Made by a program: the position numbers and the translations under genes. A stretch of 12,117 nt of DNA from Oscillospiraceae bacterium. Lineage in GTDB: Bacteria > Bacillota > Clostridia > WRCU01. Shown piece after piece: positions 1-5,876 of this stretch (position 1 is the first letter of the stretch; every line of letters starts with the position of its first letter). The DNA lies in NCBI GenBank assembly GCA_009783805.1, contig WRCU01000022.1, forward strand, positions 1-12,117. Reading direction: 5' to 3'. The notes below the pieces were generated by a model. That model saw nothing but the letters and a program-made list of their open reading frames with translations. It made no database searches and was not told the origin of the DNA.

Positions 1-82
1 GGAGCCCATGGTATGCACGCCCGTTCGTGGCCGATTAGGCCCACGGGCCGGGCCGGCGAAGGACGGGGGATGAAGGGGCCAT

Positions 83-871
83 ATGGGGATCTTCGGCAGG
101 ATATTCGGCGGGCGCCCGCGGAAGGGTGGGGCGCCGCGCGGCGGAGGCCGTGACGGCGATGGCGGCGGAGGCCGTGACGGCAAGGGGCGCCTTGCGGGCA
201 TGGAGACCTACATGGTCGTCGGCCTGGGCAACCCCGGCCCGCGGTACGCCGCGACGCCGCACAACTGCGGATACATGGCGGTCGACGCCTTGGCGGAAAG
301 GATCGGCGGCGCGAGGTGGGAGACCCGGTTCAACGCGAAGGTCGCCGCCGTGTCCCTGAGCCCGGGCGCCGGCGCGGATGAGGCCAGGCGCCTGATCCTG
401 CTCAAGCCCGAGACGTTCATGAACGACAGCGGCGAGAGCGTGGCGCGGGCCGTGGGGTGGTACAAGGCCAGCCCCGAAAGGACGGTCGTCGTCTATGACG
501 ACGTGGATCTGCCGCCGCGCTCGATCAGGGTCCGCGAGCGGGGGGGGCCCGGCACGCACAACGGCATGAGGTCGGTGGTCAAGGCCCTGGGCACGGACGG
601 CTTCCCGAGGGTCCGCATAGGGATAGGCAGGCCGGGGCCGGGCTGGGACATCAAGGACTACGTGCTGAGGAGGCTGGGGGAGTGCGAGCTGGGCGAATAC
701 GCCCAGGCGTTCGGCGACGCCGCGGAGGCGGTCCTGTGCGTGGTCCGGAAAGGGGCCGCGGCGGCCATGAACGAGTGGAACGGCCGGGGCGCGGGCGACG
801 GCCGCGCGGGCCGGGAAGGCGACCGGGAAGAAGGCCGGACAGAAGGCCGAAAGAACGGCCGGGAAGGCTGA
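83..871 (+). CDS. pth: Peptidyl-tRNA hydrolase with Gly/Arg-rich N- and C-terminal tails
   Basis: Cytoplasmic esterase that cleaves peptidyl-tRNA released from stalled ribosomes, freeing the tRNA for reuse. The family core spans about residues 43-232 of 262. It shows the GLGNPG motif with N50, the catalytic-type H60, the FMND segment (M113, N114), D139 in YDDVDLPP, and N160 in GTHNG, matching the N, H, N, D, N set of the bacterial Pth family. The usual length is about 185-200 aa. The excess is a roughly 39-residue Gly/Arg/Lys-rich N-terminus and a roughly 30-residue G/R/E/D-rich C-terminus, both of low complexity. The ATG at 83 has AAGGGG 4 bases upstream. A start at the ATG at 200 (METYM, 223 aa) would remove the N-tail, but its nearest purine-rich stretch lies 12 bases away. 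pth next to mfd is a common Bacillota arrangement. Function is certain; the start is not. Confidence 0.95.
   Translation: MGIFGRIFGGRPRKGGAPRGGGRDGDGGGGRDGKGRLAGMETYMVVGLGNPGPRYAATPHNCGYMAVDALAERIGGARWETRFNAKVAAVSLSPGAGADEARRLILLKPETFMNDSGESVARAVGWYKASPERTVVVYDDVDLPPRSIRVRERGGPGTHNGMRSVVKALGTDGFPRVRIGIGRPGPGWDIKDYVLRRLGECELGEYAQAFGDAAEAVLCVVRKGAAAAMNEWNGRGAGDGRAGREGDREEGRTEGRKNGREG
141..181 (+). repeat. 24-bp tandem duplication inside the pth N-terminal extension
   Basis: The 17-base sequence GCGGAGGCCGTGACGGC occurs at 141-157 and again at 165-181, a 24-base period that keeps the reading frame. It encodes two copies of GGRDG(D/K)GG. It looks like a slippage expansion within a low-complexity coding tail. 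Confidence 0.75.
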
Positions 872-881
872 CTCAGCCGGA

Positions 882-910
882 TTGAAAGGCGCATGGCCCC
901 ATGCTATCAT
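882..910 (+). promoter_or_regulatory. Sigma-70/SigA-type promoter of mfd
   Basis: TTGAAA at 882-887 (5 of 6 to TTGACA), exactly 17 bases, then TATCAT at 905-910 (5 of 6 to TATAAT), preceded by TGC that gives an extended -10. It lies in the 46-base gap between pth and mfd. The expected transcription start is 917-918, which is the mfd ATG itself. The match is by eye; no transcript data are available. Confidence 0.7.
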
Positions 911-917
911 TCGTGGC

Positions 918-3900
918 ATGCCTAACGGATTCCTATACGACGTCCTCCTAGGCGTCGGGGGGTACGCCGAGCTCCTGCGCCTCTTGGCCGGGGGGACGCG
1001 CAAGCTTGGGATACAGGGCGTATCCGAGGCGCAGTCGCACCACCTGGCCGCCGCCATAAGGGCCCATACCGGGCGGAGGGTCATATACATAGCCAAGAAC
1101 GAGCTGCGGGCGCGCGCCGCCCACGGCTTCTTCGCGCGCGAGCTGGGAGAGCGCGCGGCCTTCCTGCCGCCCAAGGAGCTGATGCTGTTCGAGGTGGAGG
1201 CCAAGAGCCATGAAGGCATCCATAGGCGCATATCGGCCTTCGCGAGGCTCGTCTCGGGCGGCTGCGACGTGCTCGTGACCTGCGCCGAGGCCATATGCCA
1301 ACCCGTGGCCGACCCGGCGTCCTTCTCCTCGAACATATGGGAGGTCGCGGTCGGGAAGGGGGCCGGCCCCCAGGAGTTGGCGGGTCGGCTGACGCTGGCC
1401 GGCTACGAGAGGGTGGCCACGGTCGAGAACAAGGGGCAGTACGCGGTTCGTGGCGGCATAGTGGACGCCTTCCCGGTCCAATGCGAGGAAGGGTACCGGA
1501 TAGAGTACTACGGGGACGAGGTGGACTCGATAAGGAAGCTGAACGTGTACACCCAGCGTTCGGTCGAGGCCGTGGGCTCCCTGGGGTTCGTGCCGGCCAG
1601 GGAGGTGACGCCCGGCAAGGCGGAGGCGGCCGAGGTGGCCGAGCGGGTCCTGGGACGCGCCAAGGCCTACGCGGCGCACCTTAGGAAAGGCGACGCGCGC
1701 CTGGCCGCTGCGATGGCGGAGAAGGCGGAGCGCGAGATGGAGAGGCTGGTCACGGTGGGCTACTTCCCCGGCATCGACTGCTACCTTTCGTTCCTGCATG
1801 GGAAGGGCCACTCGGTCTTCGACTATTGCTCATCCGGCGACGTCGCCCTCGCGGAGGACTTGGGCGGGATTAAGGCAAGGATCGGGAACGTCCTGGCCGA
1901 GTACGGCGAGACGTGTTCGGGGCTGCTGGAGAAGGGGAGGATACTGCCCGACGCGGCCGACTATCACTTCACCGCCGAGGAGGCGGTCGATAGGGCCGAC
2001 GCCTTGGCCAGCGTCGAGCTGAGGGCCTTCGACGACCCTGCCGACGCCGCGCGGCGTGAGGGGGCCGGGGGAGCGATGGCCGCCTCATATGCGGGCGGGG
2101 GCGGCGGCTCGGGGGCCGCCCGCGTTTCGCTGGAGATCAAGGGAGCGTCGATCGCACCCTATATGGGCAACCTAAGCCTCCTAGCCAAGGACGTGACCAA
2201 ATGGAGGTCCGAAGGGAAGAGGATAGCGTTGGTGGCCGGCACGGCGGCCCGCGGCCAGGCCCTCGCGTCGCACCTGAGGGACGGCGGCCTGGAGATCGCG
2301 TTCGCGGAGGACGTGGGGTCCTTGGCGCAGGGTCAGGCCGTGGTGGTCAGGGGCGGCTACGACAGGGGCTTCGCGTACCCGGAGGCGGGCTTCGTCCTGG
2401 TCGGGGAGAGGGACGCGTTCGGGAGGGAGACGCGGGCCAAGGCGAGGGGTAGGAAGGCCGGCGGCGACAAGATAAAGGCGTTCACGGACCTGTCGCCGGG
2501 CGACCACGTCGTCCATGAGGCGCATGGCATCGGCAGGTACGTGGGCATGGAGAGGCTCACGGTCGACGGCGCCAAGAGGGACTACCTGAAGATCGCGTAC
2601 GGTGGGACGGACTGCCTATACATCCCCGCGGAGCAGCTCGGCATATTGCAGAAGTACATAGGCCCGGGCGGCAAGGAGCCGAAGGTCAGCAGGCTGGGCG
2701 GCGAGGACTGGGCGCGGGCCAAGTCCAGGGTCAAGGAATCCCTGATGGAGCTGGCCGGCGAGCTCATCCGCATATACGCCGCCAGGCAGGCCGCCAAGGG
2801 CCACGCGTTCGCCGGGGACACGGTTTGGCAGGGGCAGATGGAGGACCTGTTCGAATACGAGGAGACCGGCGACCAGCTCAAGTGCATCGAGGAGATCAAG
2901 TCCGACATGGAGGCCGAGAGGCCCATGGACAGGCTGCTTTGCGGGGACGTGGGCTACGGGAAGACCGAGGTCGCACTCAGGGCCGTCTTCAAGTGCGCCA
3001 TGGACGGCAAGCAGTCGGCGTACCTGGTCCCGACGACCATTCTGGCCCAGCAGCACTACGACAACTTCAAAGCCCGGCTGGCAGACTTCCCCGTCAAGGT
3101 GGAGATGATCAGCAGGTTCAGGACCCAGGCCCAGCAGAAGGCGATACTGACCGGCCTGCGCGAGGGATCGGTGGACATACTCGTCGGGACGCACAGGCTG
3201 CTGCAGCAAGACATATCGTTCAAGGACCTCGGGCTGCTGGTGGTGGACGAGGAGCAGCGGTTCGGGGTCATGCACAAGGATCTCATCAAGAGGCTGAGGC
3301 CGGACGTGGACATACTCAGCCTTTCGGCCACCCCGATCCCCAGGACGCTGCACATGTCGCTTACGGGGATAAGGGACATAAGCCTGCTGGAGGACCCGCC
3401 CGAGGAGAGGTACCCCGTTCAGACCTACGTGATGGAGTACGACAAAGAGATGGTGAGGGACGCCATCCAGCGCGAGCTGGCGAGGGACGGGCAGGTCTTC
3501 TACCTGCACAATAAGGTCAGGGGCATAGACCTCAAGGTCTCGGAGATACAAGAGATGGTCCCCGGCGCGCGGATAGTCGGCGCGCACGGCCAGATGTCGG
3601 AGCGGGGCCTCGAGTCGATCATGGAGAGGTTCATGGGCGGGGAGTTCGACATACTAGTCTGCACGACTATCATAGAGTCCGGCCTGGACATACCGAACGT
3701 GAACACGATAATCGTGGAGAACGCCGACCACATGGGCCTGGCCCAGCTCTACCAGATAAGGGGCAGGGTGGGCAGGTCGAACAGGCTGGCGCACGCGTAC
3801 ATAACGTACAGGAAGGGCAAGGAGCTGGCCGAGGTCTCAGCCAAGAGGCTGCAGGCCATACGGGAGTTCACCGAGCTGGGGTCCGGCTTCAAGATAGCGA

Positions 3901-4535
3901 TGAGGGACATGGAGATACGGGGGGCCGGCAACCTGCTCGGGGCGGAGCAGCACGGGAACATGGACGTGGTGGGCTATGAGATGTACTGCAGGCTCCTCGG
4001 CCAAGCCGTCGCGGAGCTCGGAGGCGCCGAGGTCAGGGCTGAGGGCCACGACGTGAGCGTCGACATAAAGGTCAGCGCGTACCTCGACGATACGTACGTG
4101 AGGGGCGAGGCCGAGCGCATAGACATATACAGGAGGATCGCATCCATAGCGGACGCGGCGGACGCCTCGGAGATAAGGGACGAGCTCATCGACAGGTTCG
4201 GCGACATACCGGCCGGCGCGCTCAACCTTATAGACGTCTCGCTCATAAACGCGGTCGCGACGCGGTGCGGGTTCTCCTCCGTGACGGTCAGGGACTCGTC
4301 GCTCATCCTCCACTACAGGCAGCTCAGCAGGCGCGAGGCCGCCGCGGTCCCGGCGCTGGTCGAGAGGCGCAGGGGCAAGGTCATGTTCTCCGCGGGGTCG
4401 TCCCCCTACCTGTCGGTGAGGTTGGATGACCTGAACGAAGGCAAGGTCCTCGCCTCGGCGATCGGCGTGCTGGAGGACATTTGGGGGACCATGCAAGGGC
4501 TGCCTAAGGAGGACCCCCTGCCCGCAACTGTCTGA
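918..4535 (+). CDS. mfd: Transcription-repair coupling factor Mfd
   Basis: ATP-driven DNA translocase that displaces RNA polymerase stalled at a lesion and recruits UvrA. Counting from the ATG at 918 (1205 aa, near the usual 1150-1180), the N-terminal part is the UvrB-like UvrA-binding module, recognisable by GQYAVRGGIVDAFP and YRIEYYGDEVDSIR. A Gly-rich linker lies near residues 380-400. The CarD-like RNA polymerase-interaction domain starts near 524 (DLSPGDHVVHEAHGIGRY). The RecG-type helicase motor follows, with Walker A GDVGYGKTE (676-684), DEEQ (777-780), SATPIPRT, and motif VI QIRGRVGR (946-953). The C-terminal TRCF/D7 domain begins near 1057. An in-frame TTG at 882 would add 12 residues, but it coincides with the promoter -35, so ATG 918 is preferred. 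No Shine-Dalgarno sequence precedes 918. Its repair partner uvrA lies 1.3 kb away on the other strand. Confidence 0.97.
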   Translation: MPNGFLYDVLLGVGGYAELLRLLAGGTRKLGIQGVSEAQSHHLAAAIRAHTGRRVIYIAKNELRARAAHGFFARELGERAAFLPPKELMLFEVEAKSHEGIHRRISAFARLVSGGCDVLVTCAEAICQPVADPASFSSNIWEVAVGKGAGPQELAGRLTLAGYERVATVENKGQYAVRGGIVDAFPVQCEEGYRIEYYGDEVDSIRKLNVYTQRSVEAVGSLGFVPAREVTPGKAEAAEVAERVLGRAKAYAAHLRKGDARLAAAMAEKAEREMERLVTVGYFPGIDCYLSFLHGKGHSVFDYCSSGDVALAEDLGGIKARIGNVLAEYGETCSGLLEKGRILPDAADYHFTAEEAVDRADALASVELRAFDDPADAARREGAGGAMAASYAGGGGGSGAARVSLEIKGASIAPYMGNLSLLAKDVTKWRSEGKRIALVAGTAARGQALASHLRDGGLEIAFAEDVGSLAQGQAVVVRGGYDRGFAYPEAGFVLVGERDAFGRETRAKARGRKAGGDKIKAFTDLSPGDHVVHEAHGIGRYVGMERLTVDGAKRDYLKIAYGGTDCLYIPAEQLGILQKYIGPGGKEPKVSRLGGEDWARAKSRVKESLMELAGELIRIYAARQAAKGHAFAGDTVWQGQMEDLFEYEETGDQLKCIEEIKSDMEAERPMDRLLCGDVGYGKTEVALRAVFKCAMDGKQSAYLVPTTILAQQHYDNFKARLADFPVKVEMISRFRTQAQQKAILTGLREGSVDILVGTHRLLQQDISFKDLGLLVVDEEQRFGVMHKDLIKRLRPDVDILSLSATPIPRTLHMSLTGIRDISLLEDPPEERYPVQTYVMEYDKEMVRDAIQRELARDGQVFYLHNKVRGIDLKVSEIQEMVPGARIVGAHGQMSERGLESIMERFMGGEFDILVCTTIIESGLDIPNVNTIIVENADHMGLAQLYQIRGRVGRSNRLAHAYITYRKGKELAEVSAKRLQAIREFTELGSGFKIAMRDMEIRGAGNLLGAEQHGNMDVVGYEMYCRLLGQAVAELGGAEVRAEGHDVSVDIKVSAYLDDTYVRGEAERIDIYRRIASIADAADASEIRDELIDRFGDIPAGALNLIDVSLINAVATRCGFSSVTVRDSSLILHYRQLSRREAAAVPALVERRRGKVMFSAGSSPYLSVRLDDLNEGKVLASAIGVLEDIWGTMQGLPKEDPLPATV

Positions 4536-4536
4536 C

Positions 4537-4551
4537 CCGGACGGCGTCCGG
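4537..4551 (+). terminator. Hairpin one base after the mfd stop codon, possible terminator
   Basis: CCGGAC-GGC-GTCCGG is a perfect 6-bp stem with a 3-base loop directly after the mfd TGA. No T-tract follows, so it is not a classical intrinsic terminator. It could act as a 3'-end stabiliser or mark a Rho-dependent end. Confidence 0.35.
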
Positions 4552-4610
4552 CCCTGCCATCTTCCGGCCCGCCTCCCTATGGACCGCCGGTCGGTCAGAC
4601 GCACTCATGG

Positions 4611-4631
4611 GCGCGGATCCTTAATCCGCGC
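4611..4631 (+). terminator. Strong 8-bp hairpin in the mfd-parvulin gap, possible terminator
   Basis: GCGCGGAT at 4611-4618 pairs perfectly with ATCCGCGC at 4624-4631 around a CCTTA loop. It lies 75 bases past mfd and about 60 bases before the next promoter. It separates two transcription units but lacks a T-run on either strand, so the terminator call is tentative. Confidence 0.35.
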
Positions 4632-4647
4632 GAGGGACGCCGGAAAG

Positions 4648-4662
4648 TTAACGGAACGTTAA
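4648..4662 (+). promoter_or_regulatory. Inverted repeat, candidate operator upstream of the parvulin promoter
   Basis: TTAACG-GAA-CGTTAA is a perfect inverted repeat with 6-base half-sites and a 3-base spacer. It ends 9 bases before the -35 box of the downstream promoter. It is AT-rich in a GC-rich setting, and its position and symmetry suit a dimeric regulator. I cannot name the regulator. Confidence 0.4.
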
Positions 4663-4671
4663 TATATCGCG

Positions 4672-4701
4672 TTGCCGCGCCCCGTCGGGATGTTATAGAA
4701 T
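4672..4701 (+). promoter_or_regulatory. Promoter of the parvulin lipoprotein gene
   Basis: TTGCCG at 4672-4677 could be the -35. The -10 is TATAGA at 4694-4699 with an upstream TGT (extended -10, 16-base spacer), or TAGAAT at 4696-4701 (18-base spacer). Transcription should start near 4706-4708, leaving a leader of about 35 bases before the TTG start at 4742. The -10 sits on the upstream in-frame ATG at 4700, which argues against that codon being used. Confidence 0.6.
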
Positions 4702-4741
4702 GGGCGCAAGGACTTCAGGCGCATGGAAATGGGGAGATGAG

Positions 4742-5782
4742 TTGGGAAACAAGGCAAGGGCCGCTTTGGCGGTGGTCGCGGCATTGACGCTCGCCTTAAC
4801 GGCGGTCTCGTGCGGCAGCGAGAGGTACGTCGCGACGATCGGGTCGGAGAAGGTGACCGAGCCCGAGTTCATATGGTTCATGAACTACTATAAGTCTTAC
4901 TACGCGGAGATGTTCGGGATAACGGACTGGTCCATCAAGGCGGGCGACCAGACGATCGGCGAGTTCGTGAAGGAGCTCGCGTACAGCGAGTGCATATCGG
5001 CGAAGGTGGAGTTCCTCCAGGCGCAGGAGGAGGGGTTCAAGCTCAGTCAGGACGACCTGGCCAACATAAACAGCTCGTTCCAGAGGTTCATGGACATGTA
5101 CGGCGGCAAGGCGGAGGCTGACAAGCAGACGAAGGAGCAGTACGGCGTCGGGGTGGACGACTACAAGAAGATATACACCGACCTGCTGGAGCTCACGCAG
5201 AAGTTCCGGAACGCCAAGATGGCGGAAATAGTGGTTTCCGAGGCCGAGGCGAGGGAAGAATACGCCGAGAACAGGGACTACTACGACGCGGTGGACGTGA
5301 GGCACATACTGTTCCTGGGGGTGGACGACGACGGCGAGGCCCTCCCCGAGGCCGAGCTCGCGGCGCAGGAGGAGCTGGCCGGGGACGTGATGGCCAGGAT
5401 ACTCGCGGGCGAGGACATGCTGGAGCTGGCCTACGAGTACTCAGAGGACTGGTCGATCGCCTACAATGACGGGCTCATGAGGTTCGACAGCTACGGGAAC
5501 TTGATCGAGGAGGAGGGCACGGGCTACGCCGTGCTGGTCCAGGAGTTCCCGGAATGGGCCTTCAAGGCCGAGGTGGGCGACATCAACGTCATCAGGACGG
5601 AGTACGGGTTCCACATCGTCCGCCTGGAGTGGCGGTCCGTCTTCGACGATCTGAAGGAGAACCTGATCCTGGTCATGAAGAGCAAGGCGTACAAGGAGGA
5701 GTTCCTGGACAGGTGGTTGGCCGAGGACCGCTATAAGGCCGTCATGAACGAGGACGTGTTCAACTCCATAAAGATCGGGTGA
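4742..5782 (+). CDS. Secreted parvulin-type peptidyl-prolyl isomerase lipoprotein (PrsA/SurA-like)
   Basis: Predicted extracytoplasmic foldase anchored by a lipid, assisting folding of exported proteins. From the TTG at 4742 it is 346 aa. The signal peptide has K4 and R6, a hydrophobic stretch 7-22, and lipobox AVSC with C24 as the likely lipidated residue. A SurA-N-like helical region follows, including FIWFMNYYKSYYAEMF. The parvulin domain spans about 180-297, with VRHILF (H188), AYEYSED, and TEYGFHIVRLE (H291); both conserved His residues are present. The usual GGDLGWF segment is degenerate (NDGLMRFDSYG), so isomerase activity may be weak and chaperone activity the main role. The TTG start is chosen because GGGGAG (4731-4736) lies 5 bases upstream and the signal peptide begins correctly. 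The in-frame ATG at 4700 overlaps the promoter. It resembles prsA but orthology is unproven. Confidence 0.88.
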   Translation: MGNKARAALAVVAALTLALTAVSCGSERYVATIGSEKVTEPEFIWFMNYYKSYYAEMFGITDWSIKAGDQTIGEFVKELAYSECISAKVEFLQAQEEGFKLSQDDLANINSSFQRFMDMYGGKAEADKQTKEQYGVGVDDYKKIYTDLLELTQKFRNAKMAEIVVSEAEAREEYAENRDYYDAVDVRHILFLGVDDDGEALPEAELAAQEELAGDVMARILAGEDMLELAYEYSEDWSIAYNDGLMRFDSYGNLIEEEGTGYAVLVQEFPEWAFKAEVGDINVIRTEYGFHIVRLEWRSVFDDLKENLILVMKSKAYKEEFLDRWLAEDRYKAVMNEDVFNSIKIG

Positions 5783-5808
5783 GGGGGCCCGCGCCCGCTC
5801 TCAAGCCT

Positions 5809-5876
5809 AGCCTCAGCCGAGGTCCAGCCTCAACCGAAGCCCAGCCTCAACCATATCCTAGCCTTAACTGAGGCCG
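5809..5876. repeat. Four degenerate 17-bp tandem repeats between convergent genes
   Basis: Four contiguous 17-base units start at 5809, 5826, 5843 and 5860: AGCCTCAGCCGAGGTCC, AGCCTCAACCGAAGCCC, AGCCTCAACCATATCCT and AGCCTTAACTGAGGCCG. All begin AGCCT(C/T)A. The last unit runs across the uvrA stop codon and encodes its final residues. The array fills most of the 81-base spacer between the parvulin gene and uvrA. GCCTCAG at 5810-5816 can also pair with CTGAGGC at 5868-5874. Confidence 0.75.

Noticed and set aside
1..38. Possible 3' end of an upstream gene (frame 3, ending in TAG at 36-38)
   Set aside because: Only eleven codons, no recognisable sequence, and another frame is open too; cannot be told from chance.
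845..860. GGCCG-AAAGAA-CGGCC hairpin near the pth stop as a terminator
   Set aside because: Only 5 bp, inside the coding sequence, without a T-run; more likely a by-product of the repetitive GAAGGCC coding tail.
35..1336. 433-aa open frame on the minus strand across pth and mfd
   Set aside because: It is antisense to two clear genes, has no recognisable motif, and is Pro/Arg/Ala-rich as expected of a shadow frame in GC-rich DNA.
2616..3587. 323-codon minus-strand open frame inside mfd (also 948-1811 and 3837-4604)
   Set aside because: Complement of the helicase domain of mfd; no independent evidence for coding.
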